A stretch of 64,000 nucleotides of DNA, taken from Phocaeicola dorei. Lineage in GTDB: Bacteria > Bacteroidota > Bacteroidia > Bacteroidales > Bacteroidaceae. Positions 26,932-36,578 of this stretch are shown in pieces. Both the position numbers and the translations under genes were made by a program. Under the pieces are notes generated by a model. That model was not told the DNA's origin. It ran no database searches and worked only from the letters and a program-made list of their open reading frames with translations. Numbering within the stretch: the stretch's first letter is position 1; each line of letters begins with the position of its first letter. The stretch covers positions 1,767,501 to 1,831,500 of the forward strand of contig NZ_CP046176.1 in the NCBI RefSeq assembly GCF_013009555.1, written 5' to 3'.

Positions 26932-28404
26932 ATGATGAACAGACACGCATTACTTTCCTTATTGGCTTTATTGCTATGTTACTCTACTTCCTTGCCGGCG
27001 CAGAAAGCGAAAACGTATATTCCCTGGAAGAATGGCAAACTGGTGGTGTCCGAGGAGGGACGCTACCTGAAGCATGAAAATGGAGTACCTTTCTTCTGGT
27101 TGGGTGAAACTGGATGGCTGATGCCGCAACGCTTGAATCGTGACGAGGTTTCTTACTATCTGAATAAGTGCAAGGATGCCGGATATAACATGGTGCAGGT
27201 GCAGGTATTGAACGGTGTGCCTTCCATGAATATTTACGGTCAGTATTCCATGATAGACGGTTTTAATTTCAAGGATATCAACCGCAAAGGGATTTATGGA
27301 TATTGGGACCACATGGACTATATTATTAAAAGTGCTGCTTCACGGGGCATCTATATAGGGATGGTATGTATTTGGGGAACTCCCGTGGAACAAGGGTTGA
27401 TGAATGAAAAAGAAGCCGTGGCATACGGTAAATTTCTTGCGGAACGTTACAAGGATGAGCCGAATATTATTTGGATGATAGGAGGGGATATCCGTGGTGA
27501 TAATAAGACGGAGGTATGGGATGCGTTGGCAAACAGTATCCGTAGCATAGACAAAGGTCATCTGATGACTTTCCATCCGCGTGGACGTACCACGTCGGCT
27601 ACTTGGTTTAATGACCGCGAATGGCTGGATTTCAATATGTTCCAAAGCGGACACCGTCGTTACGGGCAGCGTAATGGTGATGGTGACTATCCTATCGAAG
27701 AGAATACGGAAGAAGATAACTGGCGTTTTGTGGAAGCCAGTCAGGCAAAGACTCCGTTGAAACCGGTAATTGATGATGAACCTATTTATGAAGACATTCC
27801 ACAGGGACTGCATGATCCCAATGAAACCCGTTGGAATCAGCACGATGTGCGTCGTTATGCCTATTGGTCGGTATTCGCCGGATCATTCGGGCACTCATAC
27901 GGTCATAATGATATCATGCAATTTATCCGTCCGGGATATGGAGCCTCTTTTGGTGCCGACGGACGCAAGAAAGCATGGTGGGATGCTTTGGAAGATCCCG
28001 GCTTCAATCAGATGAAATATCTGAAGAACTTGATGTTGACTTTTCCTTTCTTTGAACGTGTGCCCGATCAGAGTGTTATTGCGGGAACTAACGGCGAACG
28101 CTATGACCGTGCCATCGCTACCCGTGGAAATGACTATTTGTTGGTTTACAATTACTCAGGACGTCCTATGCAGATCGATTTGAGCAAAATCAGCGGTGCG
28201 AAAAAGAATGCATGGTGGTATAGCGCAAAGGACGGTAAGTTGGAATATATCGGTGAGTTTGACAGTAAAGTCACTTCTTTCCAGCATGATAGCGGTTATC
28301 TGAGCGGTAATGATCAGGTTCTGATTGTTGTGGATTCTGCAAAGGATTATGTGCAGAAAGCTTGGACAGCCTTGCCGGATGCCATACAGAAATGGAATAA
28401 GTAA
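26932..28404 (+). CDS. GH140 apiosidase-like hydrolase (DUF4038)
   Basis: 490-residue secreted enzyme, signal peptide ending near TSLPAQ. Glycoside hydrolase fold of the DUF4038 type followed by a C-terminal collagen-binding-like beta domain (about 395-475; YLLVYNYSGRPMQIDLSK). Candidate catalytic residues are in IIWMIGGDIRGD (about 182-193) and VIDDEPIYED (about 280-289), corresponding to the Asp/Glu pair of family GH140. The characterised member cleaves the D-apiose to galacturonic acid bond that anchors RG-II side chains A and B. Five bases separate it from the next gene's first ATG. Confidence 0.85.
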   Translation: MMNRHALLSLLALLLCYSTSLPAQKAKTYIPWKNGKLVVSEEGRYLKHENGVPFFWLGETGWLMPQRLNRDEVSYYLNKCKDAGYNMVQVQVLNGVPSMNIYGQYSMIDGFNFKDINRKGIYGYWDHMDYIIKSAASRGIYIGMVCIWGTPVEQGLMNEKEAVAYGKFLAERYKDEPNIIWMIGGDIRGDNKTEVWDALANSIRSIDKGHLMTFHPRGRTTSATWFNDREWLDFNMFQSGHRRYGQRNGDGDYPIEENTEEDNWRFVEASQAKTPLKPVIDDEPIYEDIPQGLHDPNETRWNQHDVRRYAYWSVFAGSFGHSYGHNDIMQFIRPGYGASFGADGRKKAWWDALEDPGFNQMKYLKNLMLTFPFFERVPDQSVIAGTNGERYDRAIATRGNDYLLVYNYSGRPMQIDLSKISGAKKNAWWYSAKDGKLEYIGEFDSKVTSFQHDSGYLSGNDQVLIVVDSAKDYVQKAWTALPDAIQKWNK

Positions 28405-28418
28405 GAAATATGCATATC

Positions 28419-31400
28419 ATGAAAAAACAAGTATTATTAATCATTCTTTTGGCACTTCCGTTGTGGTTGAAAGCAGCGGATGTTTCGGTTACCGGCCTGC
28501 GTACCGAGCAGATGGTAGATCCCATGGGGCTGGATACTGCTGTCCCTCGTATGAGCTGGCGGCTGGAATCTTCTCAAAGAAATGTGATGCAGACCGCCTA
28601 CCGGATTTTGGTTGCCTCTTCTCCTGAACTTTTAGCACAGGATAAAGGGGATTTGTGGGATTCCGGAAAAATGGAATCCGATGCGTCCGTATGGATTCCT
28701 TATGAAGGGAAGCGTTTGAAAAGCAATCAGCGTGTTTACTGGAAAGTGAGAAGCTATACCAATCGAGGTGAGACAGAATGGAGCGAGCCTGCCCGATGGG
28801 GGATGGGACCTTTAGGTGAGATTCATTGGGGAGGACGATGGATAGGTTGGGACGCTGCGTTTGCATGGGACCGGGAAGATTCACACAGCCGTTTGAGCTC
28901 TCGTTATTTACGCACGGAATTTAAAACGCAAGCCAAGGAGATAAAGTATGCTACCCTTCATTTGTGCGGTTTGGGTATGTACGAACTGTTCATTAACGGC
29001 CAGCGGATAGGTGATCAGGTATTGGCGCCGGCTCCAAGTGATTATCGTCGTACTGTGCTTTACAATTCTTTTGATGTCACCAAACAGGTTGCCGGAGGAA
29101 ATGCCGACAATGCCATCGGAGTGACCCTGGGCAACGGACGTTTCTACACTATGCGTCAAAATTACAAACCTTATAAGATTCCTACTTTTGGTTACCCCAA
29201 GTTACGTTTGAATCTGATTATAGAATATACCGATGGCAGTATACAGCGCATCAACAGTGATGAGAAATGGCGTTTGACGGCTCAAGGGCCTATACGTAGC
29301 AATAATGAATACGATGGTGAAATTTACGATGCCCGTATGGAATTGGGAAACTGGACACAGCCCGGTTATGATGATTCCAAATGGCTGAAAGCGCAACGTG
29401 TTTCATTGCCGTACGGTACACTTCGTGGCAATACCGCTCCCAACATGAAAGTGATGAAAACGCTGAAGCCGGCTGTCTTCAAGCAATATGGTAACCGTTA
29501 TATGATTGATTTCGGTCAGAATATGGCAGGATGGGTGCGTATTAACATAGCGAAAGCCGCTGCGGGAGATACGATTTGCATACGTTATGCCGAACGGGTA
29601 AAGAATGACGGTACGGAACTGGATGTGGAAAATCTCCGCCATAGCCAGAGTACGGATTATTATATCTGCAACGGTAAAGAAAACAACACTTCCTGGAGTT
29701 CTCGTTTTTCTTATCATGGATTCCAATATGTAGAAGTGACAGGTTATAAAAATCTGAAAGCGGAAGATTTGGTTGCTGAAGTAGTATATGATGACTTGGA
29801 AGATAACGGTACTTTCGAATGTTCCAATGATATCATGAATCGGGTTTATCGGAATGCCTGGTGGGGGATTTCCAGTAATTATAAAGGAGTGCCTTTGGAT
29901 TGTCCCCAGCGTGACGAGCGCCAGCCCTGGCTTGGCGACCATGCTATGGGAACGTGGGGGGAAAGTTTCATGTTCAATAATGGAAACACCTATGCCAAAT
30001 GGGCGGATGACATCCGTGAAGCGCAGCGTGAAGACGGTTGTATTCCTGATATTTGTCCGGCTTATTACAATTATTATACATCGGAAATGACGTGGTCATC
30101 CACATTTCCGGTAATCTGTGATATGGTTTATGAACAGTTCGGCAATATCGAACCTATTCGTAAAAATTATGCCGCTATCAAGAAATGGATGCACCATATA
30201 CGCAGTGAGTTCACTACAGAGGATGGAGTGATTAACGCCGATAAATACGGTGACTGGTGTATGCCTCCCGAATCACCGGAATTGATTCACAGTCAGGACC
30301 CTGCCCGCAAGACGGATGGAGCGCTGATTGCTACAGCCTACTATTATAAGGTATCGCAAATGCTGGCCAAGTTCGCCCGTTTGCAAGGTCTGGAAGATGA
30401 GGCGAAGGAATTCGAGAAGGATGCAGCAAAAATTAAAGACTGCTTCAACGCCCGTTTCCTTACAGTTAAGAAGGGAACTTCTCCGGTACAAATGCCCCAT
30501 GTTCTTTATCCCGACAGCATATTCTATGGTAACAATACAGTGACGGCTAATATCCTGCCACTGGCTTTCGATATGGTGCCTGAAGCCTATAGGGAAGAAG
30601 TGGAAAAAAATGTAATAACAGGCATTATTACCCGGAATAAAGGTCACATCAGCAGTGGGGTGATAGGTATGAACTGGATGATGCGTGAGCTTACCCGTAT
30701 GGGGCGTGGCGATGTTGCTTTCTTGTTGGCAAGCAACAAAACTTATCCCAGTTATGGCTATATGATAGAAAAGGGAGCTACTGCCATTTGGGAATTGTGG
30801 AACGGTGATACCGCCAATCGTTGGATGAACAGTTGTAACCATGTGATGATATTGGGTGATCTATTGACTTGGTATTTCCGTGATTTAGCCGGATTTAATC
30901 CGGCACAGCCCGCTTACAAACAAATCATCTTTAAACCGGATTTTTCCATCCAAGAGTTGAGTTATGTCAAAGCTTCGCATAACACTTTATATGGTAAGAT
31001 GATTAGTAATTGGAAGAAAACTCTTACGCATCTGGAATGGGATATCACGATTCCTTGTAATACTACTGCATTGGTTTATCTTCCTACCTTGGACGAGAAG
31101 GCGGTAAAGGATAAGGACGTTACCTTTGTACGTCGGGAAGGCAACTCTACCGTATGGAGTGTTCCTTCGGGAAACTATCATTTTTCGGTTAGTATGGATC
31201 CATCTTTAGGTAAAAACCGTGCAGGTATCGTGGAAGATCAGTTTTTATACGAGCAAGCTTCTTTTCCCGAATGTCATGGCGCTACTATTGTGGAATTGAA
31301 GAACGGAGACCTGGTAGCTTCTTTCTTTGGAGGTACTAAAGAGCGTAATCCGGATTGTTGTATCTGGGTATGTCGCAAGCCGAAGGGTGCGACGGAATGG

Positions 31401-32384
31401 AGCGCACCTTATCTGGCTGCCGACGGGGTGTTTAGTCTGGATGATCCGCAAGCTGTTTTGGCGGGCATTACAGCAGAATCCACTCCGGCGGATGCCGGCC
31501 CCGTGGCTTCTACGTTTAAAGGGGATAAGTCCCGGGCACGCCGCAAGGCTTGTTGGAATCCTGTGCTTTTCCAAATACCCGGCGGAGATTTAATCCTGTT
31601 CTATAAAATAGGATTGAAAGTAGCCGATTGGAGTGGTTGGCTGGTACGTTCTAAAGATGGTGGAAAAACTTGGAGCCAACGTGAACCGTTGCCAAAAGGT
31701 TTCTTAGGTCCTATTAAAAATAAGCCGGAGTATGTGGATGGCCGTATTATTTGTCCTTCCAGTACAGAAGGTGATGGAGGATGGCGTATCCATTTTGAAA
31801 TTTCGGATGATAAAGGAAAGACTTGGAAGATGGTAGGTCCTGTAGAGGCGGAAATGAGTGTGCCTACTGCTTTGCGTAAGGCAAATGCAGCCAATGTAGA
31901 CGATCAGGAAGGCGGTGAAGCCATAAAAGGAGAAGGCGAGAAGCCTATTTATGCTATCCAGCCCAGCATTTTGCGTCATAAGGATGGGCGTTTGCAGGTG
32001 CTTTGCCGTACACGTAACGCACAGATTGCTACTTCATGGAGCAGTGACAACGGTGAAACATGGAGTAAAGTTACCTTGCTTGATGTTCCCAATAATAATT
32101 CGGGTACGGATGCCGTAACAATGAAAGATGGTCGTCACGTATTGATTTATAATGATTTCAGTACATTGCCGGGCACTCCGAAAGGGCCGCGTACACCGTT
32201 GTGTGTGGCGGTTTCGGATGATGGTATTCACTGGAAGAATGTAATGACATTGGAAGACAGCCCTATCAGCCAATATTCTTATCCGTCCATCATTCAGGGC
32301 AAGGATGGCAAACTCCATGCCGTATATACCTGGCGCCGTCAGCGTGTGGCTTATAAAGAGTTGGATTTGAGCAAACTGAAATAA
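28419..32384 (+). CDS. GH78 alpha-L-rhamnosidase fused to a sialidase-fold (BNR) domain
   Basis: Two enzymes in one 1321-residue exported polypeptide (signal ends near WLKAAD). Residues about 1-930 are a complete GH78 rhamnosidase: N-terminal beta domains, a carbohydrate-binding-like part (CGLGMYELFINGQRIGDQVL), and the (alpha/alpha)6 domain with the general-acid motif LDCPQRDERQPWLGD (about 491-505) and GATAIWELWNGDT (about 787-799). From about 938 to the end is a six-bladed propeller of the BNR_2 type with four Asp-boxes: SKDGGKTW, SDDKGKTW, SSDNGETW and SDDGIHW. An ATG three codons upstream (28410) is also possible. No frameshift is visible and GH78 ends cleanly, so the fusion is real. It lies within an RG-II-type enzyme cluster; the propeller's substrate is unproven. 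Confidence 0.88.
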   Translation: MKKQVLLIILLALPLWLKAADVSVTGLRTEQMVDPMGLDTAVPRMSWRLESSQRNVMQTAYRILVASSPELLAQDKGDLWDSGKMESDASVWIPYEGKRLKSNQRVYWKVRSYTNRGETEWSEPARWGMGPLGEIHWGGRWIGWDAAFAWDREDSHSRLSSRYLRTEFKTQAKEIKYATLHLCGLGMYELFINGQRIGDQVLAPAPSDYRRTVLYNSFDVTKQVAGGNADNAIGVTLGNGRFYTMRQNYKPYKIPTFGYPKLRLNLIIEYTDGSIQRINSDEKWRLTAQGPIRSNNEYDGEIYDARMELGNWTQPGYDDSKWLKAQRVSLPYGTLRGNTAPNMKVMKTLKPAVFKQYGNRYMIDFGQNMAGWVRINIAKAAAGDTICIRYAERVKNDGTELDVENLRHSQSTDYYICNGKENNTSWSSRFSYHGFQYVEVTGYKNLKAEDLVAEVVYDDLEDNGTFECSNDIMNRVYRNAWWGISSNYKGVPLDCPQRDERQPWLGDHAMGTWGESFMFNNGNTYAKWADDIREAQREDGCIPDICPAYYNYYTSEMTWSSTFPVICDMVYEQFGNIEPIRKNYAAIKKWMHHIRSEFTTEDGVINADKYGDWCMPPESPELIHSQDPARKTDGALIATAYYYKVSQMLAKFARLQGLEDEAKEFEKDAAKIKDCFNARFLTVKKGTSPVQMPHVLYPDSIFYGNNTVTANILPLAFDMVPEAYREEVEKNVITGIITRNKGHISSGVIGMNWMMRELTRMGRGDVAFLLASNKTYPSYGYMIEKGATAIWELWNGDTANRWMNSCNHVMILGDLLTWYFRDLAGFNPAQPAYKQIIFKPDFSIQELSYVKASHNTLYGKMISNWKKTLTHLEWDITIPCNTTALVYLPTLDEKAVKDKDVTFVRREGNSTVWSVPSGNYHFSVSMDPSLGKNRAGIVEDQFLYEQASFPECHGATIVELKNGDLVASFFGGTKERNPDCCIWVCRKPKGATEWSAPYLAADGVFSLDDPQAVLAGITAESTPADAGPVASTFKGDKSRARRKACWNPVLFQIPGGDLILFYKIGLKVADWSGWLVRSKDGGKTWSQREPLPKGFLGPIKNKPEYVDGRIICPSSTEGDGGWRIHFEISDDKGKTWKMVGPVEAEMSVPTALRKANAANVDDQEGGEAIKGEGEKPIYAIQPSILRHKDGRLQVLCRTRNAQIATSWSSDNGETWSKVTLLDVPNNNSGTDAVTMKDGRHVLIYNDFSTLPGTPKGPRTPLCVAVSDDGIHWKNVMTLEDSPISQYSYPSIIQGKDGKLHAVYTWRRQRVAYKELDLSKLK

Positions 32385-32433
32385 TACGATTGTGGATAAA
32401 GGAGTTCTTTGATAGAAAGTATTGGAGAACTTG

Positions 32434-32476
32434 AAAAAAACGGGTGTCTGAAATAAAAATCAGAAACCCGTTTTTT
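32434..32476 (+). terminator. Terminator after the GH78-sialidase gene
   Basis: AAAAACGGGTGTCTGA and TCAGAAACCCGTTTTTT with a 7-base loop and T-run. It splits the hydrolase cluster into two transcripts; the 134 bases up to the GH127 gene must hold a promoter, but I cannot point to a convincing TAnnTTTG. Confidence 0.85.
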
Positions 32477-32610
32477 GAAAACAGACTTTCATTATCTGCC
32501 AATGAAAGCTCTTTCTAAAGATACAGAATATGAAATAATTATAAATAGAGTACAAACGTTTCTTATTATCGTCCTCTCTTTATAAAGAAAAGAATAAGTG
32601 ACAGATTATT

Positions 32611-34716
32611 ATGAAGAGCATTAGACTACTACTTTTACTGGCTTCCGGAGTAACTACGGGAGCATTTGCCCAATCGGGCGGGCTGACGGATATGAGCCAA
32701 AGTCGTTTTGCCAAGATGGCCAATACGGAATTAGGTGCTGTGCATTGGACAGATGGCTTTTGGGGCGACCGTTTCAATGTATATAGCCATACCTCCTTGC
32801 AAAATATGTGGGATACATGGAACAATCCCGATGTTTCGCATGGTTTCCGTAACTTTGAAATAGCTGCCGGTGTTTGCGAAGGCGAACATTGGGGACCTCC
32901 CTTTCATGATGGTGATATGTATAAATGGATGGAGGGAGTGGCTTCCGTGTATGCCGTCACGAAAGATCCCGAATTGGATAAACTGATGGACCACTTCATT
33001 GAACATGTGGTGAAAGCCCAGCGTGCGGACGGTTACATCCATACCCCTGTCATCATTGAGGAAAAGAATAAGGGGATTGACACTCATTCGGAAAAACAGC
33101 AACAGACGGTAATTGGTACCAAAGTAGGCGGTGAGGACGAGAAAGGTGCATTTGCCAATCGTCTGAATTTTGAAACCTACAATTTGGGACATCTGATGAT
33201 GGCAGGTATTATTCATCGCCGTGCCACCGGAAAGACTACTTTATTCGATGCTGCCGTAAAAGCGACAGACTTCCTCTGTCATTTTTATGAAACCGCTTCT
33301 GCGGAACTGGCAAGAAATGCTATTTGTCCCTCCCATTATATGGGCGTGGTGGAAATGTACCGTGCTACAGGGAATCCCCGTTATCTGGAACTTTCCAAGA
33401 ATCTGATTGATATCCGTGGAATGGTGGAAAATGGCACCGATGATAATCAGGACCGTATTCCGTTCCGTCAGCAATACAATGCGATGGGACATGCCGTGCG
33501 TTCCAATTACCTGTATGCCGGTGTGACCGATGTGTATGCCGAAACAGGAGAAGACCAACTGATGAAAAACCTGACCAGCATCTGGAAAGACATTGTGACC
33601 CGCAAGATGTATGTTACAGGAGCGTGCGGTGCGCTGTATGACGGTACTTCGCCGGATGGTACCTGCTATGAGCCGGACAGTATTCAGAAAGTACACCAAA
33701 GCTATGGCCGTCCTTATCAGTTGCCTAATAGTACGGCGCATAACGAGACCTGCGCCAATATCGGCAATATGCTTTTCAACTGGCGTATGCTGGAAGTGAC
33801 GGGCGATGCCAAATATGCGGATATTGTGGAAACTGCCCTCTATAACAGTGTGTTGAGTGGTGTCAGTCTGGATGGAAAGAAATATTTCTATACCAACCCG
33901 TTGCGCATCAGTGCGGATTTGCCATACACACTTCGCTGGCCTAAAGAACGTACCGAGTATATCAGTTGCTTCTGTTGTCCGCCTAATACGCTGCGCACCG
34001 TTTGTCAAGCCCAGAACTATGCTTATACGGTGACTCCGAATGCGGTATATTGCAATTTATATGGAGCGAATACACTGGCGACAGCTTTGAAGGAAGTGGG
34101 AAAGATCGGGCTGATGCAAGAAACGGAGTATCCGTGGGAAGGTGCTGTGAAGCTGACTGTTACCGAAGCTCCGAAACCATCAAAAAAGAAAGCATTCTCT
34201 TTGTTCCTCCGTGTTCCGGACTGGTGCGAGAAAGCAACTTTGAAGGTAAATGGTGAACCGGTGCAAGGAACTTGGAAAGCGAATACATACGCCGAGGTAA
34301 ACCGCATCTGGAAGAAAGGGGACTGTGTGGAATGGGTGATGGATATGCCTGTAAAATTGCTGGAAGCAAATCCGTTGGCCGAAGAAATCCGTAACCAGGT
34401 AGTGGTAAAACGTGGCCCGTTGGTATATTGTTTGGAAAGTATGGATATAGAAGGCGGACATAAGATAGATAATGTGCTGATACCTGCCGATATCCGGTTG
34501 ACCCCGAAAAAAATAATCATTGAAGGCAGTCCGATTGTCGCGTTGGATGGTACTGCCCGTCTGGTTGATGAGGTATCGTGGAAAGATACATTGTACCGCG
34601 AGGTAGGAAAGGCCGACAAACCGGTCAATATCCGTCTGATTCCTTATTATGCATGGGGAAATCGCGGAAAGGCTGAAATGACGGTATGGATGCCTTTGGC
34701 GCGGACTAATCACTAA
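32611..34716 (+). CDS. GH127 family hydrolase (DUF1680)
   Basis: 701-residue secreted enzyme, signal peptide ending near TGAFAQ. Family GH127 uses a zinc-bound cysteine nucleophile; the ligand pattern is present: Glu and Cys in HNETCANIGNML (about 376-387) and the cluster CFCCPPNTLRTV (about 453-464), in which the middle Cys is the nucleophile by analogy to HypBA1. GH127 includes beta-L-arabinofuranosidases and the RG-II aceric acid hydrolase; placement next to GH141 and GH78 makes the RG-II substrate (side chain B) more likely. Opens a second transcript after the terminator at 32434. Confidence 0.9.
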   Translation: MKSIRLLLLLASGVTTGAFAQSGGLTDMSQSRFAKMANTELGAVHWTDGFWGDRFNVYSHTSLQNMWDTWNNPDVSHGFRNFEIAAGVCEGEHWGPPFHDGDMYKWMEGVASVYAVTKDPELDKLMDHFIEHVVKAQRADGYIHTPVIIEEKNKGIDTHSEKQQQTVIGTKVGGEDEKGAFANRLNFETYNLGHLMMAGIIHRRATGKTTLFDAAVKATDFLCHFYETASAELARNAICPSHYMGVVEMYRATGNPRYLELSKNLIDIRGMVENGTDDNQDRIPFRQQYNAMGHAVRSNYLYAGVTDVYAETGEDQLMKNLTSIWKDIVTRKMYVTGACGALYDGTSPDGTCYEPDSIQKVHQSYGRPYQLPNSTAHNETCANIGNMLFNWRMLEVTGDAKYADIVETALYNSVLSGVSLDGKKYFYTNPLRISADLPYTLRWPKERTEYISCFCCPPNTLRTVCQAQNYAYTVTPNAVYCNLYGANTLATALKEVGKIGLMQETEYPWEGAVKLTVTEAPKPSKKKAFSLFLRVPDWCEKATLKVNGEPVQGTWKANTYAEVNRIWKKGDCVEWVMDMPVKLLEANPLAEEIRNQVVVKRGPLVYCLESMDIEGGHKIDNVLIPADIRLTPKKIIIEGSPIVALDGTARLVDEVSWKDTLYREVGKADKPVNIRLIPYYAWGNRGKAEMTVWMPLARTNH

Positions 34717-34740
34717 CCACTTACTCCTAATGATTTACAA

Positions 34741-36564
34741 ATGAAAAAAATATTCATAACCACTACTGCGCTGCTGATAGCTTGTACACTATCAGCAGCC
34801 GATTTGTTCGTATCTCCGAAAGGTAATGACCGGAATCCGGGTACCAAAGACTCTCCGAAGGCCACCCTTACAGCCGCATTGCGTCAGGCAAGGGAACTTC
34901 GTCGTCTTAATGATGAGAGTGTAAAAGGTGGCATCACCATTCATATGGAGGCAGGTGATTACCATCTGTACGAACCCGTCTTTATTCGTCCCGAGGACAG
35001 CGGGACGGAAGCTTCACCTACAGTCATCACTTCGGATGGAAATGCCATTCTGAATGGTGGGGTGGAAATCAGAAACTGGAAGAAGCAAGGAAAGTTGTGG
35101 GTAGCCGATGTCCCTATGTTTAACGGACGTCCGCTGGATTTCCGGCAACTGTGGATCAATGGACAAAAGGCTGTTCGTGCAAGGGATGTGGCAGACTTTG
35201 AAAAGATGTATCGCATCATCAATAACGATCCCCAAAACGAAATACTGTGGGTACCTGCCGCTGCTGTAAAGAAAATACAGAAGGCCCGATATGCCGAAAT
35301 GGTCCTTCATGAAATGTGGTGTGTGGCAAATCTCCGTATCAAGTCGGTCGAAATACAGGGAGACAGTGCCGCCGTGCGTTTCCATAATCCTGAAAGCCGC
35401 ATCCAGTTTGAACATCCGTGGCCGCGTCCTATGGTGACTAAGGATGGTCACAACTCGGCTTTCTATCTGACCAATGCCATGGAATTGCTGGATGAACCCG
35501 GCGAGTGGTATCATGACATTGAAAGCCGTAAAATATATTATTATCCTCGGAAAGGAGAGAAGATAAGCAAAGCCGTAGTTCCCGGCATCGAAACTTTAGT
35601 ATGGGTGGAAGGAACTATAGACCGTCCGGTAAAGCACATTCGTTTTGACAATGTTACTTTCCAATATACCACCTGGATGCGTCCCTCTTTGCAAGGTCAT
35701 GTTCCTCTTCAGGCAGGTATGTACATGACAGACGGGTATAAAATCCGTCCTTCTATGATTCGTAAGAACAATCATAAGCTGGATAATCAAGGTTGGTTGG
35801 GACGTCCGGCATCGGCAGTCGTAGTCAAGGCTGCCCAGGATATTGATTTCGAGAAGTGCCGTTTCCAGCATTTGGGCTCTACAGGTATTGATTATGAATG
35901 GGCCACCGGTGGAGGACGTATAAACGGTTGTCTTTTCCGTGATATTGCCGGAAACGGTATTGTGGCGGGTAGTTTCAGTCCTGCCGCTCACGAAACACAT
36001 CTTCCATACGATCCTGCCGACCGTCGTGAGGTCTGTACCGGACTGACCATTTCCAACAATTATATCAATGATGTGACCAATGAAGACTGGGGTACCTTGG
36101 GCATTTGCGCCGGTTATGTAAGTGATATCAATATCGAACACAATGAAATCAGTGATGTATCCTATTCGGGCATCAGTTTGGGATGGGGATGGACACGTAC
36201 AGTAAACTGTATGCGCAATAACCGCGTGCACGCCAATCTGATTCATCACTATGCCAAGCACATGTATGATGTAGCCGGTATTTATACATTAGGTTCACAA
36301 CCTCATAGCTGGATTACGGAAAATTGCGTTTCTAACATTTTTTCACCCGGTTATGCACACGATCCCAATCATTGGTTCTATCTTTACACCGACGAAGGAT
36401 CTTCATTTATCACCGTCAAGGACAACTGGACGGAAGGAGAGAAGTTTCTGAAGAACGCCAATGGTCCGGGTAATACATGGGAAAACAATGGTCCGATGGT
36501 GAACGACAGTATCAAGGCAAATGCCGGACTGACAAAGGAATATAGCTATTTGAAGGAAAAATAA
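34741..36564 (+). CDS. GH141-like right-handed beta-helix hydrolase
   Basis: 607-residue secreted protein, signal ending near TLSAAD. Opens with LFVSPKGNDRNPGTKDSPKA, the start typical of parallel beta-helix polysaccharide enzymes, and the second half shows helix rungs (ISNNYINDVTNEDWGTLG, INIEHNEISDVSYSGISLGW, WITENCVSNIF). The assembly resembles family GH141, whose characterised members include an alpha-L-fucosidase of RG-II and a xylanase. Order GH127-GH141-GH78 parallels, in reverse, the arrangement I recall for the Bacteroides thetaiotaomicron RG-II locus. Assignment is by overall resemblance; catalytic residues are not assigned. Confidence 0.78.
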   Translation: MKKIFITTTALLIACTLSAADLFVSPKGNDRNPGTKDSPKATLTAALRQARELRRLNDESVKGGITIHMEAGDYHLYEPVFIRPEDSGTEASPTVITSDGNAILNGGVEIRNWKKQGKLWVADVPMFNGRPLDFRQLWINGQKAVRARDVADFEKMYRIINNDPQNEILWVPAAAVKKIQKARYAEMVLHEMWCVANLRIKSVEIQGDSAAVRFHNPESRIQFEHPWPRPMVTKDGHNSAFYLTNAMELLDEPGEWYHDIESRKIYYYPRKGEKISKAVVPGIETLVWVEGTIDRPVKHIRFDNVTFQYTTWMRPSLQGHVPLQAGMYMTDGYKIRPSMIRKNNHKLDNQGWLGRPASAVVVKAAQDIDFEKCRFQHLGSTGIDYEWATGGGRINGCLFRDIAGNGIVAGSFSPAAHETHLPYDPADRREVCTGLTISNNYINDVTNEDWGTLGICAGYVSDINIEHNEISDVSYSGISLGWGWTRTVNCMRNNRVHANLIHHYAKHMYDVAGIYTLGSQPHSWITENCVSNIFSPGYAHDPNHWFYLYTDEGSSFITVKDNWTEGEKFLKNANGPGNTWENNGPMVNDSIKANAGLTKEYSYLKEK

Positions 36565-36578
36565 AACGTGATACCATT

